64,000 bases of DNA from Chishuiella changwenlii (GCF_900142565.1 NZ_FRBH01000012.1:49113-113112); one strand, 5' to 3'. Numbered from the stretch's first letter, positions 1 through 9,038 are shown. Notes: generated from the letters alone by a model not told the origin. Numbers and translations are program-made.

Positions 1-616
1 TACTTGTTTCTGTTCCAATTGCAGCTAAAAAAACAATTGGAATTACAGGAATTAAAAATAACAAAGAGAATTGCCAAAGTCCCATAATTTTTCCCCAGAT
101 AATTGCTCTTGGAGAAGCACCTTGAACATTCAAAATTTTTAACGTAGCATCTTCCCTTTCCCTAACAATTAAACCAAATCCTAAAAAAATAATAATTAAA
201 GGAACAATACATTGTAAAATGAATGCACTACTAAATGCACCAAATCTTACTAAAACACCAGAACTTCCTGCTTCTGATAAATTGGCTGTATTTTGTTTAT
301 GTGCTTCTAAGAAAATTACATTCCCTAAATAATCATCCAAACCATTATCAAATACACTTAATGGATGTCCAATTCTAAAAACTAGATACCCATAATGTGC
401 CATTCTATGTGGATGTTTATCTGGTCTACTTTCCCAATTTTTTCGTGTTTCTTCACGATATTCTTTTACTTTGGAAAACGTTTCATTGTATTTTATGAAT
501 CCAATTCCGATACTCAGAAAACAAAAAAGAAGAACAGTTGTGGCAATTAGTAGACTTTGCTTGCCTTTGAACAGATCTTTTCGTGTTTTATGAGCGATTT
601 GTTTAAAGTTTGACAT
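1..616 (-). CDS. ABC-2 type transporter permease, DUF3526-like (partial, C-terminus off the window)
   Basis: An open frame begins at the ATG complementary to 614-616 and runs without a stop off the left edge, giving about 205 residues. The N-terminus has a short cytoplasmic stretch and one hydrophobic helix. A long extracytoplasmic loop follows, containing MAHYGYLVFR and a GLDDYLGNV segment, which resembles DUF3526 permeases. Two further hydrophobic segments flank the sequence VREREDATLKIL, typical of ABC-2 permeases. In related genomes such permeases pair with an ATPase and a second permease and often lie near a TonB receptor; those partners would be left of the window. The substrate is unknown. 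The family call is fairly secure and the role is not. Confidence 0.75.
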   Translation of the reverse strand, partial: MSNFKQIAHKTRKDLFKGKQSLLIATTVLLFCFLSIGIGFIKYNETFSKVKEYREETRKNWESRPDKHPHRMAHYGYLVFRIGHPLSVFDNGLDDYLGNVIFLEAHKQNTANLSEAGSSGVLVRFGAFSSAFILQCIVPLIIIFLGFGLIVREREDATLKILNVQGASPRAIIWGKIMGLWQFSLLFLIPVIPIVFLAAIGTETS

Positions 617-920
617 TTATTTAAAATTTATAAGTAACTGTTAGTATTTCAATAAAACAGCATTGATTATCATTAGAATATCAATATTTATCATTATTAT
701 TTTATAAATAACAATTCGTAATCTGATGTGTAAATTTGAGATTTTTTTACTGTTAAAAAACAGTAATAAACATTGATGTATAGTGAATATGAAAACATTC
801 ATTTTCATACTTTAATAGATAGAATAGACAAAGGAATCAACATGTAAAAACATAAAGAATCCATTAAACAAAAAATAAATTATGAACGCATAACCTATTT
901 TAGTTTTAACTATTAAACTA
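617..920. other. AT-rich intergenic stretch without a recognisable gene
   Basis: This gap separates the permease start from the stop of the small exported protein. The only structure seen is a weak 8-bp hairpin at 747-766 without a following T-run. No convincing promoter for the permease was found in it. Confidence 0.5.
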
Positions 921-1256
921 CTATACTAAATATGGAGGTGCCCTAGAGCTAAAGAAGTCTAATAAGCATCGATAATTGATTGCCTTTGGTTGAGGCATTT
1001 CATTATCAATAATAGAACTAATTGGGGTATCTATAACAATAACTTTTGGCATTAAAACCTGATTCATGTGCATGTGAAGTAAACACTGACACACATCTTC
1101 ATTATCAATACACGTTTCTTTGTTATCTTGATGTAATTTGGTTGAAGTTGAGTTACTATGCTGAGAATGTTCTATACACACTCCTATTCCACTGACATTT
1201 ATTAAAAACATCAATAGTAAAGGAAGTATCAGTATTTTTCTTAGAAACTCGCTCAT
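921..1256 (-). CDS. small exported Cys/His-containing hypothetical protein
   Basis: This 111-residue protein has a clear signal peptide (FLRKILILPLLLMFLINVSG). The mature part has four cysteines (C27, C49, C56, C58) and a HMHM cluster, and a conserved-looking C-terminal end with RAPP. Small exported Bacteroidota proteins with this layout are often found beside metal-efflux or TonB-receptor genes, so metal binding in the periplasm is plausible but is only inferred. A TAATTTTG -7 element lies just upstream at 1271-1278 on the same strand. No known domain can be named with confidence. Confidence 0.6.
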   Translation of the reverse strand: MSEFLRKILILPLLLMFLINVSGIGVCIEHSQHSNSTSTKLHQDNKETCIDNEDVCQCLLHMHMNQVLMPKVIVIDTPISSIIDNEMPQPKAINYRCLLDFFSSRAPPYLV

Positions 1257-1270
1257 TTTTATTAATGCGA

Positions 1271-1278
1271 CAAAATTA
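1271..1278 (-). promoter_or_regulatory. candidate -7 element for the 111-aa exported protein
   Basis: TAATTTTG on the minus strand fits TAnnTTTG and lies 14 nt before the ATG. The nearest TTG upstream is 25 nt away, longer than usual, so only the -7 half is supported. Confidence 0.35.
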
Positions 1279-1352
1279 CATTAATTTTATAAATCATCAC
1301 TATCAATGAAAAAAATATAAACAAAAGTTTACATTTTAATAAGAACTAGTTA

Positions 1353-1378
1353 TAAAAAAAGCTACCAAATGGTAGCTT
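1353..1378 (-). terminator. rho-independent terminator after the DUF2911 gene
   Basis: AAGCTACC at 1359-1366 pairs with GGTAGCTT at 1371-1378 around a 4-nt loop. Read on the minus strand the stem is followed by a run of T, 24 nt after the DUF2911 stop. Confidence 0.8.
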
Positions 1379-1401
1379 ATATCGTATTCTTAGAAAAGAA
1401 T

Positions 1402-2136
1402 TTAATATTTTTCTTTTTCTAATTTCTCTTTTAACTCAACAAAATAACTTGGTGCTTTTGCATCTTTAGCAATTGCTTTATTAATCCATTTTAATGCCTG
1501 TGCTCTATCTAATTTATTTGTATAATAGTAATTAGCAGAGTTGTAAAAATCTCTTGCAGGAGAATTTTCATTCAACTGAGATTTAATCATATCTAAAACA
1601 GCTTGTTTTGTATTTGTTTCTAATTTAACAACAACAGAAACATCATCCCAAGCTAAAACTAAATCTGCTTTATCTTGTTGTACATTTGTAAAACGAATTT
1701 CGAATGTTTCTAATTTTACACCTTTCGTTTTTGTAGCAGGAGAATTTACTTTTAAAGCTATATTAGATTCTTTCCACTCCTGAGGATTTCCCCAGTTTTT
1801 AGCATCTTTATAAAAAATAACATCCCAACTTTTCTGATTTGGAATTGTGTACAAAGAATATTCACCAGCCGCTAATTCTTTACCATTTACTTTTATTGGT
1901 TGATCAAATTTTATAACCGTATTTTCATTTGCACCAGTTCTCCAAACTTCTCCATTAGGAACTAATTTTCCGAAAACTTCTCGGTTATTAATATTTGGAC
2001 GATTATATTCAATCTCAAATTCAGTTAATCCAACTTTTTGTTCTATTTCTGCATGCGAACTAACTGCTGGAAACTTCATTTGTGCAAAAGCACAAGTTCC
2101 AACAAGTAAAGCTAAAATTGTTGATGTATTTTTCAT
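1402..2136 (-). CDS. DUF2911 domain-containing exported protein
   Basis: This is a 244-residue protein with a signal peptide ending at CAFAQ. The mature N-terminal two thirds match the DUF2911 pattern: IEYNRPNINNREVFG, the block GEVWRTGANENTVIKFDQPI, and GEYSLYTIPNQKSWDVIFYK. The C-terminal part (about 185-240) looks helical and TPR-like. Function is unknown; the family is common in Bacteroidota and predicted to be periplasmic or surface exposed. Its ATG overlaps the stop of the upstream 53-residue DUF5522 gene by four bases (ATGA), so the two are very likely cotranscribed. A terminator follows the gene. Confidence 0.85.
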   Translation of the reverse strand: MKNTSTILALLVGTCAFAQMKFPAVSSHAEIEQKVGLTEFEIEYNRPNINNREVFGKLVPNGEVWRTGANENTVIKFDQPIKVNGKELAAGEYSLYTIPNQKSWDVIFYKDAKNWGNPQEWKESNIALKVNSPATKTKGVKLETFEIRFTNVQQDKADLVLAWDDVSVVVKLETNTKQAVLDMIKSQLNENSPARDFYNSANYYYTNKLDRAQALKWINKAIAKDAKAPSYFVELKEKLEKEKY

Positions 2137-2294
2137 TTTTTACTTTTTATTTTATCAGTTTTTTTATCATAGCCATAAGGACAATGTTTGCAACCACTTT
2201 TGCAACAATATCCTCTCTTTTTTAAATATTGAGCCGTAAAAATTCGGAAACCTTCTGGAGATAAATAATAATCTCCTTCTTCAAACTTTTTCAT
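2133..2294 (-). CDS. DUF5522 family small Cys-rich protein (53 aa)
   Basis: Translation from the ATG complementary to 2292-2294 gives 53 residues. They contain EGDYYLSPEGFRIFTAQYL and then RGYCCKSGCKHCPYGY, the signature of the DUF5522 family. Four of its cysteines fall in CCxSGCxHCPYGY, which suggests metal or Fe-S binding, though no function is established. AGGA lies 8 nt before the ATG and may act as a ribosome binding site. The stop overlaps the start of the DUF2911 gene (ATGA), indicating translational coupling. It is easily missed because of its length, but the family match is strong. Confidence 0.85.
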   Translation of the reverse strand: MKKFEEGDYYLSPEGFRIFTAQYLKKRGYCCKSGCKHCPYGYDKKTDKIKSKK

Positions 2295-2360
2295 TTCTAA
2301 TCCTGTGAAATTACAAAATAATTTGAAAAAAAGTTTAAATGAATTCTCTTTATAAATTGT

Positions 2361-2368
2361 TACTTTTG
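2361..2368 (+). promoter_or_regulatory. candidate -7 element upstream of the 2424 operon
   Basis: TACTTTTG matches TAnnTTTG and would place transcription start near 2373, about 50 nt before the first ATG. No TTG is present at the proper distance upstream. Confidence 0.4.
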
Positions 2369-2423
2369 TAGAAAGCTATGCTTGTTGTACATTCTTAAGA
2401 TTATCTTTAATTAAACGATTTTT

Positions 2424-2750
2424 ATGTTTGTTATTGTTTTACGTCAAATATTTCGGAAAAACTTTATTGGAATAGCTATTTTTCCATTTATTATTCTGAG
2501 AGATAAAAATCTAAAAAACAATCCAACTATTATTAATCACGAGAAAATTCATCTTATTCAACAACTTGAACTCTTAATTTTTCTGTTTTACATTTGGTAC
2601 ATAATCGAGTATTTTATTCGGTTAATTATATCAAAAGATCAACACAAAGCATACAGAAATATAAGTTTCGAAAAAGAAGCTTACGCTAACGAAGACAATC
2701 TAAATTATTTGAAAAACCGAAAATTTTATAGCTTTTTAAACTATTTATAA
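2424..2750 (+). CDS. small membrane protein with HExxH motif
   Basis: This 108-residue protein has a hydrophobic N-terminus (about 3-26) and a membrane segment at about 48-70. H39-E40-K-I-H43 is an HExxH motif, and SFEKEAYANE (81-90) follows after the membrane helix, with E83 and E85 able to serve as a third metal ligand. That arrangement recalls gluzincin-type peptidases reduced to a minimal core. The gene is followed one base later by the ACC deaminase-like gene, so it opens a three-gene operon. A proteolytic role is inferred from the motif only; the protein could equally be a non-catalytic membrane protein. Confidence 0.65.
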   Translation: MFVIVLRQIFRKNFIGIAIFPFIILRDKNLKNNPTIINHEKIHLIQQLELLIFLFYIWYIIEYFIRLIISKDQHKAYRNISFEKEAYANEDNLNYLKNRKFYSFLNYL

Positions 2751-2751
2751 A

Positions 2752-3669
2752 ATGATTTGGAACGAATATAAAGCGGAAATACAAGAAATCAATTTATCTA
2801 CAATTACTACTCAAAATATTAAACTATGTATTTTGAGAGAGGATTTAAATCATCCCGAAATTTCTGGTAATAAATTTAGAAAATTAAAGTATAATTTAAT
2901 TGAAGCAAAAGAATTAGGTTTCAAAAAAATTCTAACATTTGGTGGCGCTTTTTCTAATCATATTGCAGCGACTGCTGCTGCTGGAAAATTACACGGATTT
3001 GAAACAGTTGGAATAATTCGTGGCGAAGAATTAGAAAATAAAATAGATGAAAATTCTACGTTACGTTTTGCTAAAAAATGTGGAATGAAATTTCACTTTA
3101 TTTCAAGAGAAGAATACAGACAAAAAGATCAGCCAGATTTTTTAGAAAAATTACAAAAACAATTTCCAGATACTTACATTATACCAGAAGGCGGAACAAA
3201 TAATTTAGCCATAAAAGGGTGTAAAGAAATTTTATACGATAACTGTTTTAATTTTGATTATATAGCAACCGCTATCGGAACTGGAGGAACTATTGCTGGT
3301 GTAATAGAAAGCTCGCAACCCCATCAAACCATTTTAGGCTTCCCTAGTTTAAAAGGTGATTTTATTGTAAATGATATACGTAACTTAACAGAAAAAGAGA
3401 ATTTTACTATTTTTAATCAATTTCATTTTGGAGGATATGGAAAAGTTAACGAAGAATTAATTACTTTTGTAAATGATTTTAAACGAATTAACCAAATTCA
3501 ATTAGATCCTATTTATACAGGAAAAATGGTTTTTGGGATAATGGAGTTAATTAAAAATAATTATTTCGAAGAAAATTCAACTATCTTAATGATTCATACT
3601 GGTGGATTACAAGGAATTGAAGGAATGAATAAACTTCTGAAAAAAAAGAACAAAACACTTATTGAATGA
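2752..3669 (+). CDS. 1-aminocyclopropane-1-carboxylate deaminase/D-cysteine desulfhydrase family protein
   Basis: This 305-residue enzyme belongs to fold type II of the PLP-dependent family. REDLNHPEISGNKFRKLKYN carries the PLP-binding lysine, FSNHIAATAAAG forms the substrate/phosphate region, and AIGTGGTIAGV is the glycine-rich PLP phosphate loop. Members either deaminate ACC or desulfurate D-cysteine; D-cysteine desulfhydrase activity is more usual in bacteria without plant association, so the substrate stays open. The protein lacks a signal and should be cytoplasmic. Its TGA overlaps the ATG of the glucosaminidase gene (ATGA at 3666-3669). Confidence 0.88.
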   Translation: MIWNEYKAEIQEINLSTITTQNIKLCILREDLNHPEISGNKFRKLKYNLIEAKELGFKKILTFGGAFSNHIAATAAAGKLHGFETVGIIRGEELENKIDENSTLRFAKKCGMKFHFISREEYRQKDQPDFLEKLQKQFPDTYIIPEGGTNNLAIKGCKEILYDNCFNFDYIATAIGTGGTIAGVIESSQPHQTILGFPSLKGDFIVNDIRNLTEKENFTIFNQFHFGGYGKVNEELITFVNDFKRINQIQLDPIYTGKMVFGIMELIKNNYFEENSTILMIHTGGLQGIEGMNKLLKKKNKTLIE

Positions 3670-4712
3670 AAAAGTTGATATACATTTTTAGTTTGATAGC
3701 GACAATCGCAACTCAAGCACAAGAAAGTAAAGACGTAACTTACATTCGTAAACACGCTGCTTTAGCTGTTCAGGAAATGCAATTGTATAAAGTTCCTGCG
3801 AGTATTACATTAGCCCAAGGATTATTAGAAACTGGTGGAGGACAAAGTAGATTAGCAGATCAAGCCAATAATCATTTTGGAATAAAATGTAAAGGACCAG
3901 AAGAATGGTCGCTTGATAAACCAAGAATTTACCATGATGATGATGCTAGAGGTGAATGTTTTAGAAAATATGAATCTGTAGAAGAAAGTTATAGAGATCA
4001 TTCTAAATTTTTAGCATTAAGACCTTACTACAAGTCACTTTTTACTTTAGATGATAAAGATTATCGTGCATGGGCAAATGGATTAAAAAAAGCGGGTTAT
4101 GCTACAGATCCTAAATACCCTTCTAAATTAATATCACGAATAGAAAAATACAATTTAGATCAGTTTGATAACATATCTACTGAAGAGGTCTATGCTAAAT
4201 TATATAACTTATATAATAATCAAGACGATTTACTAGCAAGTAATAATACTCAAAAATACAATACAAAATCTAACAAACCAGAGGTTGTTTTACCAGCTGT
4301 TACTACTAAAGAAGAAAAAGTTAGTAAAAAAATAGAATACGAGGTAAGAGAAAAAGCACCTGGTACACGTATCTTAAATCATAAAAATAATATTCCATAT
4401 GTTGTTGCACAAGCAGGAGAAACAATTGCTTTAATTGCAAAAACATATAATAAAGTTCCATCTGAAATCGCCAATTTTAATGAAATCCAAATGGGATCTA
4501 AATTAAAAAATGGACAAATCGTATTTTTTGGTAAAAAGAAATCTAAAGGATCTGACCATTCTTACAAAGTACAAGAAGGAGATGATATGTATACTATTTC
4601 TCAACAATTTGGAATAAAAGTTAAGAATCTTTACAAGTATAATAGAATGGAACCTGGAGATCAACCAAGAGTTGGACAAAGGCTAAATTTAAAATCTAAA
4701 ATAAAAGCATAA
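3666..4712 (+). CDS. exported glucosaminidase with two LysM domains
   Basis: The 348-residue protein has a signal peptide (LIYIFSLIATIATQAQ). Residues about 25-165 form a mannosyl-glycoprotein endo-beta-N-acetylglucosaminidase-type (GH73-like) domain: PASITLAQGLLETGGGQS includes the expected catalytic Glu, followed by NNHFGIKCKG and YRDHSKFL. A charged linker leads to two LysM repeats at about 245-289 and 300-346 (YVVAQAGETIALIAKTYN and YKVQEGDDMYTISQQFG). It should cleave peptidoglycan in the periplasm during growth or division. It is the last gene of its operon and is followed by a strong terminator. Confidence 0.9.
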   Translation: MKKLIYIFSLIATIATQAQESKDVTYIRKHAALAVQEMQLYKVPASITLAQGLLETGGGQSRLADQANNHFGIKCKGPEEWSLDKPRIYHDDDARGECFRKYESVEESYRDHSKFLALRPYYKSLFTLDDKDYRAWANGLKKAGYATDPKYPSKLISRIEKYNLDQFDNISTEEVYAKLYNLYNNQDDLLASNNTQKYNTKSNKPEVVLPAVTTKEEKVSKKIEYEVREKAPGTRILNHKNNIPYVVAQAGETIALIAKTYNKVPSEIANFNEIQMGSKLKNGQIVFFGKKKSKGSDHSYKVQEGDDMYTISQQFGIKVKNLYKYNRMEPGDQPRVGQRLNLKSKIKA

Positions 4713-4727
4713 ATTATTTTTCAATAT

Positions 4728-4765
4728 AAAAGAAATGAGCCGCAAAATTGCGGCTCATTTCTTTT
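4728..4765. terminator. bidirectional terminator between convergent genes
   Basis: A 17-bp perfect stem (arms 4728-4744 and 4749-4765, core GAGCCGCA/TGCGGCTC) with a 4-nt loop is flanked by A and T runs. It serves both the glucosaminidase gene and the M42 peptidase gene. Confidence 0.9.
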
Positions 4766-4780
4766 AATATAAATTAAGTA

Positions 4781-5872
4781 TTAAACAGTATGATATTTAA
4801 AACTCTGATCGTTTTTAATCGTTTTTACTGACTCATAAATTAACTCAATAACATTTTTTACATCCGACTGATGAACCATTTCAACAGTTGTATGCATATA
4901 ACGTAATGGCAAAGATATTAATGCAGAAGGAACACCTCCATTGCTATAAGCAAATGCATCTGTATCTGTTCCAGTTACACGAGAACTAACCGCTCTTTGA
5001 AAAGGAATATTATTTTTTTCAGCAGTATCTAAAATTAATTCTCTTAAATTATTTTGTACAGCTGGCGCATAATAAACTACAGGACCATCTCCACACTTTT
5101 GTTCACCTTCCTTCGATTTTGTAATCATTGGAGTTGTTGTATCATGTGTAACATCTGTAATAATTGCTACATTAGGTTTTATTGTTTGTGTAATCATTTC
5201 TGCACCACGAAGACCAATTTCTTCTTGAACAGCATTTACAATATATAAACCGAAATCTAATTTATCTTTATTTTCTGCTAATTTACGTGCTACTTCAGCA
5301 ATCATAAACCCTCCCATTCTATTATCTATAGCACGACAAACAAAGTAACGGTCATTTAAAGTAAAAAATTCATCTGGATAAGTGATGACACAACCTACAT
5401 GAATACCAAGTTCTAAAACTTCATCTTTTGATGTACAACCCGTATCTATCCAAATTTTATCTTGTGTTGGTGCTTCTTCTTTTCCTCCTTGACGTAAATG
5501 TATTGCTGGCCAACCAAAAACTCCTTTTACAATTCCTTTTTTAGTATGAATGTTTACAACTTTAGATGGTGCAATCATATGATCAGAACCTCCGTTACGT
5601 ACAACATAAATTAATCCATCATCAGAAATATAATTTACAAACCAAGAAATTTCGTCTGCATGTGCCTCAATCACAACTTTATATTTAGCTTCCGGATTGA
5701 TAACTCCATAAGCAGAACCATAGTTATCCGTTTTTATTTCGTCTACAAATGGCTTAATATAATCCATCCATACTTTTTGTCCTTCACTCTCAAAACCAGT
5801 TGGTGAAGCAGTATTTAGATAGTTTTCCAAAAAATTTAACGATTTCTCGTCAAATAAATTATTTGCACTCAT
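4781..5872 (-). CDS. M42 family metallopeptidase (glutamyl aminopeptidase/endoglucanase-type)
   Basis: This 363-residue cytoplasmic enzyme has the full dinuclear metal set of M42: H in VIEAHADEISWFV, D in RAIDNRMGGF, the EE pair in AVQEEIGLRGA, D in ITDVTHDT and the C-terminal H in RYMHTTVEMV. M42 enzymes are large self-assembling aminopeptidases that trim peptides; old annotations as endoglucanase should be disregarded. It is transcribed alone. A TACATTTG -7 element lies upstream, and the gene is divergent from the DUF4294 gene. Confidence 0.92.
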   Translation of the reverse strand: MSANNLFDEKSLNFLENYLNTASPTGFESEGQKVWMDYIKPFVDEIKTDNYGSAYGVINPEAKYKVVIEAHADEISWFVNYISDDGLIYVVRNGGSDHMIAPSKVVNIHTKKGIVKGVFGWPAIHLRQGGKEEAPTQDKIWIDTGCTSKDEVLELGIHVGCVITYPDEFFTLNDRYFVCRAIDNRMGGFMIAEVARKLAENKDKLDFGLYIVNAVQEEIGLRGAEMITQTIKPNVAIITDVTHDTTTPMITKSKEGEQKCGDGPVVYYAPAVQNNLRELILDTAEKNNIPFQRAVSSRVTGTDTDAFAYSNGGVPSALISLPLRYMHTTVEMVHQSDVKNVIELIYESVKTIKNDQSFKYHTV

Positions 5873-5889
5873 TTTATATATTTTACGAA

Positions 5890-5897
5890 CAAATGTA
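5890..5897 (-). promoter_or_regulatory. candidate -7 element of the M42 peptidase gene
   Basis: TACATTTG on the minus strand fits TAnnTTTG and implies a leader of about 12 nt. The only nearby TTG is 13 nt further upstream, closer than the usual 17-23, so the -33 half is doubtful. Confidence 0.4.
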
Positions 5898-5933
5898 GTA
5901 ATTTTAGGAACAATTTTTGAACGATTTTTTTAT

Positions 5934-6587
5934 ATGAAATATCATTTGTACTATATTATTACTTTCCTTACGCTATTTTTAAGTGCAAAATTAGATGCAC
6001 AAATTTTTGGTTTAGATTTAGGAGGTAAAAACCCTGTTCAAGAGATAAAAAATGATTCAATTAATTTAGATGATTTTACATTTAATCCATTAGATACAAT
6101 TCATTTAAACGAATCAAATTATTATTCTGTTCATTTAAAAACAGACTTAGAGAAAAAGTATTATTTATGGCTAAGAAAACGTGTTAGAGATGTTTGGCCG
6201 TATGTAAGAAAAGCTGTAAAAGAATATAATTATGTTTCTGATACAATACAAACAATGGATAAAAGACGAGATAAAAAGAAATTTGTAAAATCTCGTCAAA
6301 AAGAATTAGCCGATCAATTTGAGAATCAACTAAAGAACATGTCAAGTTCTCGCGGTCAAATCCTTACTAAATTAATTTACAAAGAAACGAATAAAACAAC
6401 CTACGAGATAATTAAAGAATTACGAGGAGGTTTAAACGCTTTCTTATATAATGCAGCTAGTGGAGCATTTAATATTGACCTAAAACAAACTTTTGATCCT
6501 AGAAGAACAAGAGAGGATTTATATATAGCTGTTATTCTTCAACGAGATTTTGCGGATGGAACTCTTATTCCAGTAGATGAAGATTAA
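5934..6587 (+). CDS. DUF4294 domain-containing exported protein
   Basis: The 217-residue protein has a signal peptide ending near KLDAQ. The rest is a DUF4294-type region: YYLWLRKRVRDVWPYVRKAVKEYN, a lysine/arginine-rich helix, then LTKLIYKETNKTTYEIIKELRGGLNAF and an ending FDPRRTREDLYIAVILQRDF. The family is restricted mostly to Bacteroidota and has no established function; the strong helix content and export suggest an envelope role. It stands alone between the divergent M42 gene and pfkA. Confidence 0.82.
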   Translation: MKYHLYYIITFLTLFLSAKLDAQIFGLDLGGKNPVQEIKNDSINLDDFTFNPLDTIHLNESNYYSVHLKTDLEKKYYLWLRKRVRDVWPYVRKAVKEYNYVSDTIQTMDKRRDKKKFVKSRQKELADQFENQLKNMSSSRGQILTKLIYKETNKTTYEIIKELRGGLNAFLYNAASGAFNIDLKQTFDPRRTREDLYIAVILQRDFADGTLIPVDED

Positions 6588-6636
6588 TTTATTGTTTAAC
6601 TAGTTAGTTGATTACAATTATTTGCTGTTTTTTTAT

Positions 6637-6644
6637 TACTTTTG
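6637..6644 (+). promoter_or_regulatory. candidate -7 element of the pfkA-gapA operon
   Basis: TACTTTTG matches TAnnTTTG 18 nt before the GTG start. TTG triplets upstream lie at 12 nt (6622-6624) or 26 nt (6608-6610), neither at the ideal distance. Confidence 0.4.
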
Positions 6645-6662
6645 ATTTAATAAAGGGAAAAA

Positions 6663-7646
6663 GTGGGAAAAAATATAAAACGAATTGGTGTATTAACCTC
6701 TGGGGGAGATGCGCCAGGAATGAATGCGGCCTTACGTGCCGTTGTAAGAGCCTGTAAATATTATCAAATAGAATCGATCGGAATACGTCAAGGATATGAA
6801 GGTTTAATCAACAATGATATGATTGAACTTGGTCCTCGTTCCGTAAAAAATATAATTAACCAAGGTGGGACTATTCTAAAAACTGCTCGCTCAACAGAAT
6901 TTAGAACACCAGAAGGTAGAAAAAAAGCTTACGAACATTTACAGAAAAACAATCTAGATGCATTGGTTGTTATTGGTGGAGATGGATCGTTTACTGGAGC
7001 AAATATCTTTCACAAAGAATACAATGTTCCATTTATTGGAATCCCTGGAACAATAGATAATGATATTTTTGGGACAGATTTCACAATTGGATATGACACA
7101 GCTTTAAATACAGTTGTAGAAGCTGTAGATAAATTACGTGATACTGCTACTTCTCATGACCGTGTATTTTTTGTAGAAGTTATGGGACGTGACGCTGGAT
7201 TTATTGCACTTAATAGTGGAATAGCTTCTGGTGCACAAGATATTTTGATTCCAGAACAACGTGATAGTGTAGAAGATTTATGTGATTCATTAGAACGTTC
7301 TGAAGAGTCAGGAAAAAAATCAAGCATTGTTATTATTGCCGAAGGAGAACAATTAGGTGGAGTTTACGAAATTGCAAAGCAAGTAAAAGCTCGTCACCAA
7401 GAATATGATATTCGTGTAACAGTTTTAGGACACATTCAACGTGGTGGATCACCAACATGTCATGATCGTGTATTAGCTAGTCGTTTAGGTATTGCAGCTG
7501 TAGAAGGTTTATTAGAAGGTAAAACTAATTTAATGGCGGGTATTCGCTCAAACAAAATTGTGTTTACTCCTATCGATGAAGCAATTATAAAACATAACGA
7601 AATCGATACTGAATTAATTAAAGTGGCTAACATTTTAGCAATATAA
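6663..7646 (+). CDS. pfkA: ATP-dependent 6-phosphofructokinase
   Basis: This 327-residue enzyme phosphorylates fructose-6-phosphate to fructose-1,6-bisphosphate in glycolysis. The N-terminus IGVLTSGGDAPGMNAALRAV and the VIGGDGSFTGA loop mark the ATP-type enzyme. GTIDNDIFGTDFTIGYDTA holds the catalytic aspartates, MGRDAGFIAL the sugar-phosphate site and GHIQRGGSPTCHDR the C-terminal signature. Length is normal for the bacterial PfkA class. The start is GTG, preceded by AGGGAAAA; no in-frame ATG fits. gapA follows after 24 nt and is presumably cotranscribed. Confidence 0.95.
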   Translation: MGKNIKRIGVLTSGGDAPGMNAALRAVVRACKYYQIESIGIRQGYEGLINNDMIELGPRSVKNIINQGGTILKTARSTEFRTPEGRKKAYEHLQKNNLDALVVIGGDGSFTGANIFHKEYNVPFIGIPGTIDNDIFGTDFTIGYDTALNTVVEAVDKLRDTATSHDRVFFVEVMGRDAGFIALNSGIASGAQDILIPEQRDSVEDLCDSLERSEESGKKSSIVIIAEGEQLGGVYEIAKQVKARHQEYDIRVTVLGHIQRGGSPTCHDRVLASRLGIAAVEGLLEGKTNLMAGIRSNKIVFTPIDEAIIKHNEIDTELIKVANILAI

Positions 7647-8675
<1,029 letters not shown>

Positions 8676-8699
8676 TACAAATTAGTTTTTAATAATATT

Positions 8700-8732
8700 A
8701 AGCTGTTTCAAAATTTTGGAACAGCTTTTTTA
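8700..8732 (+). terminator. terminator after gapA
   Basis: AAGCTGTT pairs with AACAGCTT, extended inward through CAAAA/TTTTG with one G-T pair, and a T-run follows. Confidence 0.85.
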
Positions 8733-8760
8733 TTTCTTCTATTATAATTTCATTCTACAA

Positions 8761-8843
8761 TTTACTTTGCACACTTTACTTTATACTTTATACTTTGTAC
8801 TCTATACTTTTTACTTTATACATTTTACTTTGTACATCTTACT
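8761..8843 (+). repeat. degenerate tandem repeats of a TACTTT(A/G)TA unit
   Basis: The stretch contains at least eight imperfect copies of ACTTT followed by AT, GT or TT, at about 7- to 14-nt spacing, for example TTTACTTTGCAC, TATACTTTGTAC and TTTACTTTGTAC. It lies directly after the gapA terminator. Slippage is the simplest origin; no function is evident. Confidence 0.6.
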
Positions 8844-9003
8844 TCAAAATAAATATATTAAAAACTACTTTAAAAAACTCTAAAACAACACATTAACAAG
8901 CATTTATATTGAATAAAAAATTTTATTGGTGTTTTATGTACAATATTAAAAATGTTTTTATATTTTTACAAAACGTCAAAAAGATAAGTTTTTAGACTAC
9001 AAA

Positions 9004-9019
9004 ATGTAATCGATTACAT
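9004..9019. promoter_or_regulatory. LacI-family operator upstream of kduI
   Basis: ATGTAATCGATTACAT is a perfect 16-bp palindrome with a central CG, the classic shape of a LacI/GalR-family site. It lies 20 nt before the kduI ATG. The same core occurs in the control region of the LacI-family gene and the first susC gene, which links the catabolic operon to that regulator. Confidence 0.75.
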
Positions 9020-9038
9020 AAATCCTTAATTTAAAATT

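Larger units (their letters stand above)
8733..9038. other. intergenic region upstream of the pectin catabolic operon
   Basis: No gene is seen here. The left part holds the degenerate TACTTT repeats and the right part holds the AT-rich control region of kduI. TATTTTTA at 8961-8968 is a possible but imperfect -7 element, 36 nt before the palindromic operator at 9004-9019. Confidence 0.5.

Noticed and set aside
747..766. Hairpin TTACTGTT/AACAGTAA as terminator
   Set aside because: No T-run follows on either strand and no gene ends close by.
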